DNA of 64,000 bases, from the NCBI RefSeq assembly GCF_007993755.1, contig NZ_CP042467.1, positions 3,496,001 to 3,560,000 of the forward strand, given 5' to 3'. The position numbers and the translations under genes are program-made. Below are positions 16,109 through 25,600 of this stretch, in pieces. This stretch comes from Microvenator marinus. GTDB taxonomy: Bacteria; Myxococcota_A; Bradymonadia; Bradymonadales; Bradymonadaceae. The first letter of the stretch is position 1. The number at the start of each line of letters is the position of its first letter. The notes below the pieces were generated by a model. It made no database searches, was not told where the DNA came from, and worked only from the letters and a program-made list of their open reading frames with translations.

Positions 16109-17194
16109 CTAGGTGTTTTGGGGCAAGAGGACCCTGAACGTGCTGCCGCGCCCAAGTTGGCTCTCCGCCTCGAGGCGCCCACCGAGAAGCTCCACAGTTT
16201 TCCTCGAGATGGGCAAGCCCAGGCCAGTGCCTTCGCCGACCGGTTTTGTCGTGAAGAACGGGTCAAAGATCTGGCTCAGATTTCCTTTCGAGATCCCCGA
16301 GCCTGTATCCTCAATTTCCACCACCACCCACTCGTCTCGAACAAAGGCGCGAACGCAAATCCGGTTCGACTCTGCGTCGCCCACTTCAATGGCTTGCGCT
16401 GCATTCATCAGCAGATTTACAAAAACCTGCCCGAGTTTCGAAAGATGCCCTGAAATCCTCGGCAGCTCGCCGATCTCCTTCACCAATTTCGCGCGATGCC
16501 GGATCGTGTTCCAGCAAATATTGATCGATGAATCGAGCAAATCCGCAAGGTCGATACTCTCGATCACCGCGTCTCCACGGCGAGATAGCGTGCTCAAATC
16601 ACGCACAATGTCTCGAATACGAATCGTGCCCATATGCGCGCTATCAAGTAGCTTCAGGATTTCTTCTCGACTCATGCGCTGCTCGCCGCGCATGTCCTCC
16701 CGAATTAGATCGATATTGACCATCACGTAGGTCAGCGGATTGTTGATCTCGTGGCCCACGCCCGATGCCAGTGTCGCCACCGCCACCATGCGATCCACCT
16801 CCATCATTTTGGCCGATATCGCTTTGCGTTCCGTGAGGTCACGCACCGTGGCGATCACCGAGGTAATCCCATCGTAGAGCGCCGGAATGGAGGCGATCTC
16901 CACCCACATCCAGGTCCCGTCGCGGCGCAACATCCGAAACTCTGCCGGAGGCGTAACGTCCCCACGGATCGAGAGTTCGCGCCGCTCACGCATCAACTCC
17001 CATTCGTCTGGATGCGCGAACTCCTTGACCGACTTACCCACGATTTCGGATGGATCATCAAAACCGAGCATACGCAGGAAGGCTGGATTCACATACGCAA
17101 AAATGCCGTCTTGATGAACGATCATGCCGTCGGGAGACGACTCGATCAAGACGCGTAACTTCTCCTCCGAAAGCCGGATTTCGTGGTCAGTCAA
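16109..17194 (-). CDS. PAS-domain sensor histidine kinase
   Basis: 361 aa. The start is TTG at 17194, overlapping the TGA of the kinase gene (TTGA); this start leaves about 10 residues before the PAS domain (LRVLIESSPDGMIVHQDGIFAYVNPAFLRMLGF, residues ~12-125). HisKA domain with GVGHEINNPLTYV (phospho-acceptor His near residue 150), then HATPase_c: N box LMNAAQAI, G1 IEDTGSGIS, F box DPFFTTKPVGEGTGLGLPIS. There is no membrane segment, so it is a soluble sensor. No response regulator is adjacent. Coupling to a Ser/Thr kinase suggests one cytoplasmic signalling unit. Confidence 0.93.
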   Translation of the reverse strand: MTDHEIRLSEEKLRVLIESSPDGMIVHQDGIFAYVNPAFLRMLGFDDPSEIVGKSVKEFAHPDEWELMRERRELSIRGDVTPPAEFRMLRRDGTWMWVEIASIPALYDGITSVIATVRDLTERKAISAKMMEVDRMVAVATLASGVGHEINNPLTYVMVNIDLIREDMRGEQRMSREEILKLLDSAHMGTIRIRDIVRDLSTLSRRGDAVIESIDLADLLDSSINICWNTIRHRAKLVKEIGELPRISGHLSKLGQVFVNLLMNAAQAIEVGDAESNRICVRAFVRDEWVVVEIEDTGSGISKGNLSQIFDPFFTTKPVGEGTGLGLPISRKTVELLGGRLEAESQLGRGSTFRVLLPQNT

Positions 17195-19278
17195 GTCTTC
17201 GCACCAGCCATTTCACGCTGAAGGTCTACACCAAAAAGTGCACCATCCATCCCAAAATAACCGGTCAACGCATTGTCTGAATTGAAGAACACAGTGCGCA
17301 GGTGGTGAACATCTTCTTTGATGATCATCAGCCGTTTCCCGGTCAGGACCATATGAATTGCGATGGTGTCGTTCTCGAGAAGTACGGCCAGCAAGTGCCC
17401 GTCATTACTAAACGAGAGGTGCTCCACCACACAGGGCACCGAGAAGCGAACGAAAGGCGTCTTCGGAGAAGAGACGTTAAAGACCTCGATCTCCTGTGTC
17501 TTTCGGGCCACCGCAAAGATAGAGCCGATGCGGTTGATCGCGAGGCCGAGTACTGGCGGGCCGTCCTGAAGCCTCACCCAATCAGACTGGGCCGAGCGCT
17601 GCACGTAGACTTTGCCGGAATCTGCGCCGGCGAGCGCCATGCCGGTGTGGTCGCAGTAGGCGATACCCCGCACTGGGTTTTGACGAACTTCCTGAAAAAG
17701 TGTGACCGGAGGTTTTTTGGTTTCTGCGCGGACCACGCTGCCGTCTTGAAGGCCGATCAGCACCCCATTCTTAATCGGGCAGATGCGATGAACGATCTGC
17801 TTGGCCTTGTAGACCTCTGTGACGTGCTCGCCGTCGGAATAGTAGATATGGCCTAGCTCATCTGTGAGCGCGACGCCGGTCTCGTTCGCTGCGCACAAGT
17901 CTATAGGGCGCTCAATCTTTACGCCGAGCGGGAAAACCCCCGTATTCGACTGCCGGATTCGGTCAAAGATCAACGTCCGGTTGAGCTCGCGAGACTCGTC
18001 CACCATCGCTCGAACGCTTGAGCGCGAAGGATAGCGCTTGAAAATAGCAGCTTTCGGGCCCGTATGATCGCGCTCGGTGCTCACAAAAGAGCTCGAATCG
18101 CCTGAGTCTTCCTTGTGGAAATCGGATTCGCTAGACTCAGATGCCGGACTCTTTTGCACCGAAACGGCCTTAATCGGACCGGTTCCAAGCTGAGTTTTGC
18201 GCCTATCCGGAAGAATTTCTGTGGATTCCGTCGCCTTCTTCGGAACCTCATGAAGCGCGCCCGAATAGAGGAGTTCGTCCACTTTCTTGATCACGTCCTG
18301 CAAGGTCTGAGGACGTTGCGTCGGATTCTTCGCCAGCATATCTGCCACGAGGCTCTCAAGAAGCGCCGGAATCGTCTTATCCTTGACCACGTCGCTCAGG
18401 CGAGGCGCGGGTGTGCGCACGTGAGAACGTAGGATTTCGTAGACGTTATCGCTCACAAAAGGCGGCCGCCCTGAGAGCAAGAAGAACATCACCGCACCCA
18501 GGCTATAAATATCGCTCCGTCTGTCGATCTCGCCTGCCATCGCCTGTTCCGGGCTCGCGTAGAGCGGTGTGCCCAAGAACCCCTTCGTCATGCTCACGCC
18601 ATCGTCAAGGCGCACGATCCCGAAGTCGAGCACGTGCACAAAGTCGTCGCCCGCAGGCATGACCTCGAGCATCATATTCTCGGGCTTGACGTCACGATGG
18701 ATCATGCCAATTTCATGCGCCTCGTGCAGACCATTGGCGATCTGTCTGAGCACCGTGACGGCTCGTCGTAGCTCCAGCGGTCCGTCGCGCCGAACGAGCT
18801 CGTCTAGCGTCTGCCCGCTCACAAAATCCATCACGATGCCGACGAAGTTGTCGAAGAGCTCCAAAAGCTCGTAGAACGGCACCACGTGCGGGTTTCGTAG
18901 CCTTGAGATCGCTTCAATCTCGCGCTGAAGACGCGAACGGATCTGCTCTGGGTCCGCGCCCGAGCTCGTCTGTTTAAAATTGATGATTTTGATCGCGAAT
19001 TCGCGTGAAATGGCCAAGGACTCAACGCGATACACAGATCCCATTGCCCCTTGCCCAACGCGTTTCGTTACGAGATACCGGCCGTCCAGAACGCGCCCAA
19101 TCCACGGGTCGAACCCGTCTTGAATCGTCGGCCAGCTCCCCTCTGGCTCGGCGGCGCCGCAATCCAAACACGACGTATCCTCTGGGTACACTACCGCAGA
19201 GCACCGTACGCAATAATGCGACGGAAGTCGGTTGGCGAACTCCTTTCGCCGGCGGTCATATGCTTGTCGATCCCCCAT
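17191..19278 (-). CDS. Ser/Thr protein kinase with N-terminal zinc ribbon and C-terminal propeller
   Basis: 695 aa. Residues ~20-45 hold a zinc ribbon (YCVRCSAVVYPEDTSCLDCG). Kinase domain residues ~68-340: Gly loop VGQGAMGSVYRV, FAIKIINF (Lys), catalytic loop IHRDVKPENMML (near residue 194), DFG in LDFGIVRL, and activation-segment SPEQAM. An acidic/basic linker follows, then ~300 residues of WD-like beta repeats (VALTDELGHIYYSDGEHVTEVY, LIGLQDGSVVRAE, LSFSNDGHLLAVLLENDTIAIH). No transmembrane helix is seen, unlike many PknB-type kinases, so it is probably cytosolic. Its stop overlaps the histidine kinase start. Confidence 0.93.
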   Translation of the reverse strand: MGDRQAYDRRRKEFANRLPSHYCVRCSAVVYPEDTSCLDCGAAEPEGSWPTIQDGFDPWIGRVLDGRYLVTKRVGQGAMGSVYRVESLAISREFAIKIINFKQTSSGADPEQIRSRLQREIEAISRLRNPHVVPFYELLELFDNFVGIVMDFVSGQTLDELVRRDGPLELRRAVTVLRQIANGLHEAHEIGMIHRDVKPENMMLEVMPAGDDFVHVLDFGIVRLDDGVSMTKGFLGTPLYASPEQAMAGEIDRRSDIYSLGAVMFFLLSGRPPFVSDNVYEILRSHVRTPAPRLSDVVKDKTIPALLESLVADMLAKNPTQRPQTLQDVIKKVDELLYSGALHEVPKKATESTEILPDRRKTQLGTGPIKAVSVQKSPASESSESDFHKEDSGDSSSFVSTERDHTGPKAAIFKRYPSRSSVRAMVDESRELNRTLIFDRIRQSNTGVFPLGVKIERPIDLCAANETGVALTDELGHIYYSDGEHVTEVYKAKQIVHRICPIKNGVLIGLQDGSVVRAETKKPPVTLFQEVRQNPVRGIAYCDHTGMALAGADSGKVYVQRSAQSDWVRLQDGPPVLGLAINRIGSIFAVARKTQEIEVFNVSSPKTPFVRFSVPCVVEHLSFSNDGHLLAVLLENDTIAIHMVLTGKRLMIIKEDVHHLRTVFFNSDNALTGYFGMDGALFGVDLQREMAGAKT

Positions 19279-19409
19279 GGATCATCCCCTTCTAACAAAT
19301 CACGACAAAAAGTGCCGCGTGAGCCGCAAAGTGGTACCAGAAACGGCACCTACTTGCAAAGGCTACTAAATAGTAGCAACGCGCGAAATACCCTATTTGA
19401 GGTATAATT

Positions 19410-19440
19410 GTAGAGGAGGGCTCGGTCCTCCTCAGACGGG
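19410..19440 (+). repeat. GCTCTGT-loop hairpin, copy B
   Basis: GTA, stem GAGGAGG (19413-19419), loop GCTCGGT, stem CCTCCTC (19427-19433), then AGACGGGC. It lies between the Ser/Thr kinase start (19278) and the end of the MYXO-CTERM protein gene (19464). Copy A differs by only a few bases over more than 30. Confidence 0.75.
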
Positions 19441-19463
19441 CTTTGGAAGATTGAGTTATGAAC

Positions 19464-20492
19464 TCATGTGGCGGAGTTTCTGCGGCGATATAAAAAGGCG
19501 CCAATAGCGATCAAAAGCCAAGGCCCGAACCCCTCTGAGCCACCGGAGCCCCCTGACCGACACCCACATCCTTCATCGCCTCCCAAAACAGTTGTCCCCA
19601 TATCAGCCCTGATATCGCTGGCCAAATCATCCCCCATATCCGCAATGCCCATATCCGTGGTCCCCATATCCGTGGTCCCCATATCCGTGGTCCCCATATC
19701 CGTGGTCCCCATATCCGAGACGCCCATATCCGAGACGCCCATGTCCGAAATCCCCATATCTTCTTCAGTAGAGTCATCACACACGGCGTCGGTGGTCACG
19801 CAGACCTCCGCATCGCCAATCTCCGTACCCTGAAGCCCCACCGCCTTGACCACAAAACACTCCTCCGGCCGGACATCCCCCGGCAAGAGCTCGGCTCGCG
19901 CAGGTAACTCAGGCACGAGCGCCACACCGTCAAACCCCGAACGATAGACCCTGTAGCCAGCAACGTTCTCGGCAGCTTCGGCCTCAATGCTGAACCCTAC
20001 TCGAGGATACGCGCTATCATCATCGCAGCTGTTGAACTCCATTGGTGCTCGTCTGCATTGAGCGGTCAGAGCCGTAGCTCCCGCAAATATCGGCTCGGCA
20101 GCCGCGGCCGCTCCAGTAGTGAAGCTGAAGTTCGCATCGCCACACACCGAGCCCTCACCAAACACCACCTGGTACTCCATGTTCGGCGAAAGGGTCGTCA
20201 ACGGCTCGATCACCGCAACCTTATTGCTGACTTCGCTGTACGGGTTGTTGCCCTCGAAGACCTCGACCGACGCCAAGACGCCTTGCTGAGAGTCGACTTC
20301 TACCAACGCAAGCCCTGCCTGGGGCTCGGCGAACCCTGGCGTGGTGTCGAAGTAGACGAAGATCTTGGAATCGATCGGAACATCTGTGGCCGCGTCGGCC
20401 GGGACGGTGGACTTCACACAGAATCCAGCCTCGCACGCAAAACCCAGTGCTGGAGCCAAGAAGAGCAATATTGAAACAAGTAATATTTTCAC
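19464..20492 (-). CDS. Secreted Ig-like protein with DMG repeats and MYXO-CTERM-like tail
   Basis: 342 aa. Signal peptide MKILLVSILLFLAPALGFA, then an Ig-like (SbsA-type) domain at residues ~28-130 (STVPADAATDVPIDSKIFVYFD, MEYQVVFGEG), a second beta domain, and a run of MGISDMG/VSDMG/TTDMG pentapeptides. The C-terminus is CGCRSGGSGG, a hydrophobic helix (FGPWLLIAIGAFLY) and RRRNSAT: the Cys-helix-Arg layout of MYXO-CTERM sorting signals, which leads to surface anchoring in myxobacteria. It is probably a cell-surface protein of unknown binding partner. A family hairpin lies just upstream of its start. Confidence 0.82.
   Translation of the reverse strand: MKILLVSILLFLAPALGFACEAGFCVKSTVPADAATDVPIDSKIFVYFDTTPGFAEPQAGLALVEVDSQQGVLASVEVFEGNNPYSEVSNKVAVIEPLTTLSPNMEYQVVFGEGSVCGDANFSFTTGAAAAAEPIFAGATALTAQCRRAPMEFNSCDDDSAYPRVGFSIEAEAAENVAGYRVYRSGFDGVALVPELPARAELLPGDVRPEECFVVKAVGLQGTEIGDAEVCVTTDAVCDDSTEEDMGISDMGVSDMGVSDMGTTDMGTTDMGTTDMGTTDMGIADMGDDLASDIRADMGTTVLGGDEGCGCRSGGSGGSEGFGPWLLIAIGAFLYRRRNSAT
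19634..19763 (-). repeat. 15-base tandem repeats coding for DMG pentapeptides
   Basis: Units such as CCATATCCGTGGTCC repeat with exact 15-base spacing and code for TTDMG/VSDMG/ISDMG on the minus strand. Several units are identical, so recent slippage is likely. Such linkers are a compositional hallmark of Bradymonadia proteins. Confidence 0.85.
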
Positions 20493-20505
20493 AATTTATC
20501 CAAAT

Positions 20506-20535
20506 GTAGAGGAGGGCTCTATCCTCCTGATATGG
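20506..20535 (+). repeat. GCTCTGT-loop hairpin, copy C
   Basis: GTA, stem AGGAGG, loop GCTCTAT, stem CCTCCT, then GATATGGC. It lies 14 bases upstream of the MYXO-CTERM-like protein start codon, on the opposite strand. Confidence 0.7.
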
Positions 20536-20643
20536 CCCAACATAAGACCAGAAAAAGACAAATTGTCAAAAGGGACCTGTTTGCTTCTTCGCACAGAGCC
20601 AATTCTGGATTTTGTTGATATAGAGTTCTGTTACGCACATCCA

Positions 20644-20669
20644 AGGAGGCCAGAGACCTCCTCTACAAT
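20644..20669 (-). repeat. GCTCTGT-loop hairpin, copy D
   Basis: On the minus strand AATTGTAGAGGAGG, loop TCTCTGG, CCTCCT. The left flank AATTGTAGAGGAGG is the same as in copy B. It lies ~12 bases before the methyltransferase start and so in its 5' leader. Confidence 0.65.
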
Positions 20670-20680
20670 TAGGGAACACC

Positions 20681-21388
20681 ATGAACGACTCATTCAATTT
20701 ATTCGCCAACGACTACGACGGATGGTTCGCTGAAAATCAGGACCTGCTTGAAAGTGAGGTTCGCCTGATCGCCCATATCTGGCCTGAGGAAAGACCCGCT
20801 AAGGTTCTTTCAGTGGGCTGCGGAACCGGACTCTTTGAAACCATCCTGAAGCGCAACAATATCGTGATCGAGCACGGCATCGAGCCCGCTGAAGGCATGG
20901 CTGCAATCGCCCGAACCCGCGGTATGAGCGTGGATATCGGGACCGCAGAAACAGCCGATTTCGGCGAAGCAGAGTACGACCTCTTGCTCTTCAACGGCTC
21001 CACGTCTTACGTCAAAGACCTCGAACTCGTCTTCAAACGAGCGTTTCGGGCCCTGCGCCCGGGCGGCTATCTCCTCGTCGTCGACGTCCCACGCGAGAGC
21101 GGTTTCGGCGTTCTCTACTGCCTCGCCGCCGAGCTCGGAACCTGGGACCACCCCTTGTTGGCTGGTGTTGCGCCCAAAGATCCGTACCCGATGCCCTTCG
21201 TAAAGGCCGCCACCTGGCACACGACCGCCGAGCGCATCTCGGCTTATGAGGCTGCCGGGTTTGAGGTGTTGAGTACCGCTCAAACACTCACTACGCATCC
21301 TGGTCGAGCCGGAGAGAGCGTGGAGAACCCACGCGACGGGCATGAATCGGGCGATTACGTGGCCATCCTTGGGAAAAAGGCCAGCTAG
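20681..21388 (+). CDS. Class I SAM-dependent methyltransferase
   Basis: 235 aa from ATG 20681 with AGGGAA upstream. Rossmann SAM-binding motif VLSVGCGTGLFETIL (motif I), acidic residue in IEPAEGMAAIAR, YDLLLFNGSTSYVKDLELVFKRAFRALRPGGYLLVVDVPRE (motifs post-II and III). The acceptor is unknown. The gene starts a three-gene operon with a TenA homologue and an unknown protein: its TAG overlaps the GTG of the tenA-like gene. Confidence 0.9.
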   Translation: MNDSFNLFANDYDGWFAENQDLLESEVRLIAHIWPEERPAKVLSVGCGTGLFETILKRNNIVIEHGIEPAEGMAAIARTRGMSVDIGTAETADFGEAEYDLLLFNGSTSYVKDLELVFKRAFRALRPGGYLLVVDVPRESGFGVLYCLAAELGTWDHPLLAGVAPKDPYPMPFVKAATWHTTAERISAYEAAGFEVLSTAQTLTTHPGRAGESVENPRDGHESGDYVAILGKKAS

Positions 21389-22020
21389 TGCGCATTTCGG
21401 AAAAACTACGCGAACTGCACGCTCCGACGCGTGCGGCGTGCGAGTCGCATCCGTTTGTGCTCGGGATGGCTGACGGGACCCTGCCGCTCGAGTATTTTGC
21501 GCGATGGGTCGCGCAGGACTGGCTCTACCTACAAGGCTACCTTCAGATTGTTCAGCGCGCGGCGGATCTGGCAACCGATAACGATACCAGGGCGCGCTGG
21601 CTCGAAATGGTGAGGCTGACGCGCGATGTGGAGCTCGACCTCCATCGTGGGCTTGCGCGTGAAGTCGGGCTTAGTGAGGACGACCTCGCTCAGACTGCCC
21701 CGTACCCCGCGACAACCCGATACTTGCAGGCCCTCGCCGCCGCCAACACTTACCACGAAGTTGTCGCCACGCTGACCCCGTGCGCTGTGGGTTATGCCGA
21801 AATCGCAAAGAAACTTGGCGCCATGCCGAAGTCGCCCGTGCCTCGATACGCGGAGTGGATTGCAACCTACTTAGACCCCGCGTTTCAGGAAGTTGTGCCG
21901 TGGTTGGAGGCGGAACTCGACATCTGCTCTGACGGGCATGAAGAGGCCGTGTCCAAAGCCTATGCCGCCGCCGTTCAGCTCGAGCTCGACTTCTGGGACG
22001 CCCTCTACGAGAAACCATGA
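21388..22020 (+). CDS. tenA: TenA-family protein (thiaminase II / aminopyrimidine aminohydrolase-like)
   Basis: 210 aa from GTG 21388 (TAGTG overlap with the methyltransferase stop). The all-helical haem-oxygenase-like fold is indicated by FARWVAQDWLYLQGYLQIVQRAADLA. LTPCAVGYAEIAKKL matches the TenA active-site segment with the catalytic Cys, and LELDFWDALYE matches the C-terminal E..FW segment. TenA hydrolyses thiamine breakdown products to HMP for salvage, which ThiD could then phosphorylate. A different substrate cannot be excluded because the neighbours are not thiamine genes. Confidence 0.85.
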   Translation: MRISEKLRELHAPTRAACESHPFVLGMADGTLPLEYFARWVAQDWLYLQGYLQIVQRAADLATDNDTRARWLEMVRLTRDVELDLHRGLAREVGLSEDDLAQTAPYPATTRYLQALAAANTYHEVVATLTPCAVGYAEIAKKLGAMPKSPVPRYAEWIATYLDPAFQEVVPWLEAELDICSDGHEEAVSKAYAAAVQLELDFWDALYEKP

Positions 22021-22625
22021 AACACTTATTAGAGTTTGCCGCGGACTTGACGAACCACGATCCAATGATTGCCAGCGCAATTGAAGCTGCACTGCGGAGT
22101 CCACCAATGACGAACGAGGAGGTCGGATTCTACGGTGCGGCCAAGAATCCACCGGAGATGAACTGCTTTCTCTACCTGGTCACCTCGCTCGGAAACGCCG
22201 GTTACACTTTTTCGGCAGAGGACAAGTATTCTGCGGAGATCTTGGACATCTTTGCACAAAAAGTGGACCTTCCAGCGCGCATTCGTTCCTGGTTTCCGAA
22301 ACGACTCGGTTGGGACTCCGTCTATGAGGCGATTGGCTTAAACAAGCAGGAGCACGGCCGGGCAAGTGCAAGGTTTCAAGCAACTTACGAGCAGGCCTTC
22401 AACGAACTCGAGGCCGCCTTTGAGGCGCGTGGAGAGCGATTGCGCGTGCTGGAATTCCACGTCGGAGACACGATTCCATTTGTGGTCGTCAAACCCGAAG
22501 TCGCCGAAAAATGGGATAACGTCGTTCTTGGGTACGACCGCCAGGGCCGCCCTCTATGCCTATCACAGCCAGACTGGCAGCGATTCGCCGAGCACCTCGC
22601 CTACTCCGCTGGTTTCCCCTTTTAG
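22017..22625 (+). CDS. Unknown protein coupled to TenA
   Basis: 202 aa with ATG overlapping the tenA-like stop (ATGA). I do not recognise a family. The sequence looks like a soluble alpha/beta protein (YGAAKNPPEMNCFLYLVTSLGNAGYTFSAEDKYS; FHVGDTIPFVVVKPEVAEKWDNVVLGYDRQGRPLCLSQPDWQRFAEHLAYSAGF). There is no signal peptide or membrane segment. The coupling suggests that it works with the TenA-like enzyme and the methyltransferase. It ends 7 bases before the convergent giant lipoprotein gene. Confidence 0.75.
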   Translation: MKHLLEFAADLTNHDPMIASAIEAALRSPPMTNEEVGFYGAAKNPPEMNCFLYLVTSLGNAGYTFSAEDKYSAEILDIFAQKVDLPARIRSWFPKRLGWDSVYEAIGLNKQEHGRASARFQATYEQAFNELEAAFEARGERLRVLEFHVGDTIPFVVVKPEVAEKWDNVVLGYDRQGRPLCLSQPDWQRFAEHLAYSAGFPF

Positions 22626-22632
22626 AAAAGGT

Positions 22633-25600
22633 CTACTGGACGACTTCTCTTAAGTTGGTAAGAGATTCTGAATCGAGTCTGAAGACCACGCCGCCAGACG
22701 CAGAGTACGGCCGAACCCGAAACGTATTCGACCAGCCACGCGTGACCCATATGAGCTCACCACCCTCGATGGGCATCAAGGTCTTGGACGTAAAGCCTTC
22801 CAGATTTCCGCCATCCGCACGCCGACCAATGGTGAACGGCTCCATGCCTTCCGCGTAGAAGGTTTCATCCGTGAGCGACCCCGCGCTCGCGACCAGAATG
22901 CGTTTGCCCGCCGCCGAGCTCACGGAGCGAATCGCATCACCGTCTATAGGCGACGCCTGCGCAAAGACCACCGGCGCGTCCACAACGCCGTCCTCACCCA
23001 CGCGCACACTCACCACTGAAGGCTCGGATATCGGAATGCTAAGCCCCTGAATTTCTGCGGTCTCCTCGGCCAAAAACGCCAGATAGTTCTCCTCAAGACC
23101 ACGCCCCATCATCAACTCACCCACTGATGAATTGAACTCCGAAGCGTGAGCCAACGAGAGTCCGGCAGAAACCGTCAGCAGGTGCCCGTTGGCCAAGAAA
23201 ATGGCCCCACCAGTCGCGGACTCCATGGAAATCCCGCGGAATGCCTGTTGCGAGTCAAACTCCCAGAGCAGTGCTGGCTCGGTACTTTGAGCCGTGAACG
23301 CGCCCAGGGTCAAAACACGTTCGGTATTCCCGTACACTGAATCGGCCGTTGCGCTAGACCCAACCACCACGCCGCCATTTGAGAGCACCAGGAAAACAGG
23401 GTCTTGCAATCCTTCCGTGTTCAGAACTTGGGCTTGAGAGATTTCGCCCTGCGCATCCACAACCACCCGAACAAAATCACCTGACGGCACCGATTGCTCG
23501 CCAATTTCCTGAGTCACACCGCCTTCGGCTTCCAGCACGGCTACTACGTTCTGTCCCTGAATTGAGTGACTTACAAGTCGGAAATTTGGCACGTACCATG
23601 CCCATTCAAAGGCTTCCTTATTCCAGCGCGTCAAAACTCGACCTGGTTCAGCCGTTGTCGCCCCTTCCACCACCGTTCCGTCCGGCAAGGGGTCTTCATT
23701 GAGGACCAGAATTTCCGCAGAAAAACTGCCGTCAGGGCGTACGTTGACGTTCTCGTGAATGTAGCCTGTGGTGCTCGCGGCCAGAACAGGTGAGCGCGAA
23801 TACCTGAACTCCCAGACGGGTTCCAGGGGTTTGGCTTCCTCACCTTCGCACTCGCGCCAGAACACGCCTTCTCGGCAGTAGGCGGGCGTAGGGTCCATGT
23901 ATACGCTGCAGAATCCGGCATCGAGGCGGTCCGCAAAACAATGCTTCGGGCCGTCCACAACCCAGCCCGGAGGAGTCTCAAACTCAAGACTCAAGAACGT
24001 CCCATCCCCATGCGTAAACGCGCATTCATCTGCACATTCCTCGCCGGTTTCCAGAATTCGCACTACGGCACCCTCAGGCGCGTCAACCAACTTCAAACTC
24101 CAATTTCTTGGGCCGGCGCTCTCCTGATAAGGCTTAAACCACGTGCGGCTCCAGCCATTGTTCACGCTCAAGCCCACGCCCGAAGCATAGGAGTTATGCG
24201 GCACAGCCAGAAACGCAGTGCCCGCAACGCTCGGATCCCCGTAGTAGCGGTCCTCGTCCACGACGTTGATCCCGAACGTGCCCACAACACCGCCCGAGAC
24301 ACTGGTCAGCTCATTGCCCGCAAGCCGAGTGATGACGAGCTCGGGGCGATGGTCACCATTATGAAAGTTGCCCGTTGCGACACGGAATGAACTCAAGATC
24401 GAGGGCGGTGGGTTTGAGCCGAGCCACTCGGCGATAAGCACCACCTCATTTTCTGGCCCGATATCGAGCTCCAAACCACGAACACCAATCAAGGCGGGGA
24501 GAGGGCGTACAGTGACGCTGCCGTCTTTGATGGAGATGAGAGTCGGAATCTCGTCAGAGACTCGGCGAGGATGACCATCGTTGACTTCGTGCAAGTACAT
24601 TATGGCATGTATCGTGCCGTCCATGTCCGGGTGCACTGAGAACCCACCGTCTGTCTCAAGGTCAATGGCTAAGCCATCTTCCGTGGTGCCGCTGAGCTCG
24701 AGACTGGTCCATTCCGAACCCTCTTCGAGCAGTGCAGCCCAGGTCGCCGGAGCATTGCCATCATCCACTTGAGTCCACGCAAAAGCCCGCCCATCTGGCA
24801 GGAGCCGATAGCGCTCCAGCCGATGGTTTGGCGGCAGCTCGGGCAAAGGCATCTCTTCGGCCTCGGCGCTGGTATCGCCAAGCGTGACCTTGAGGCGTCC
24901 TGTGTACTCGAACCCGTTCTGCGCCTGAATTGTCGGGAATGCCATCAAGAGAAAATAGTCCTGACCTTGTGGCCGGACTTGATAGACGCCAGTGTGGTTG
25001 GTCGAGATCTCGGCGGAATCAATCTCGTTACTTAGGTTGTCAAAACGGTTGATGTGCAAGACTGAGCCTTCCATATGAAAGCCCACGACCCCATTGCCGC
25101 CGTCTGGATGAAGTTGGCCACGCTCCGTCATTTGGTGGTCAATATTTCCACGAATTGGGCACGTATCATGCCGCACGAGGAATGAGTACTGGTTGCCGGC
25201 GATCAGGGCGTCTGACTCGCGCGTAAAGGTGCCCGTCGCGTTATTGAAGAAGTTTCGCGCCGGCAGGCCTTGCCATCTGCACTCTTCGCGCCACGTAAAC
25301 TCCGTCTCCTCGGCGCCCGCGCCCATGTTGAGCACGAGGCGTTCGCGGTGTTGGTAAGACACGATCGGGTACTCAATCGGCTGATCGAATTGACCGGTGG
25401 AGTCCAGATATCGGCTATAGCCGATCTTGCCATCAGCCACCCGAGTAGCCACGATAGTGGAGAGCCCGTTGTCGTTGAATTCCAGGAGGAGCTTTGCGCC
25501 ATCACCGAGTGTTTCCAGATGCGATGCAATCGGCGTCTGGTTGATGACCCCGTTTCGGTAGTCACGCCCGAGCGCATCGACACCGATGAACTCGTTATAG

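Noticed and set aside
19634-19763. Short tandem repeats that could be a VNTR or CRISPR
   Set aside because: The 15-base units are in-frame pentapeptide codons inside the MYXO-CTERM-like protein gene.
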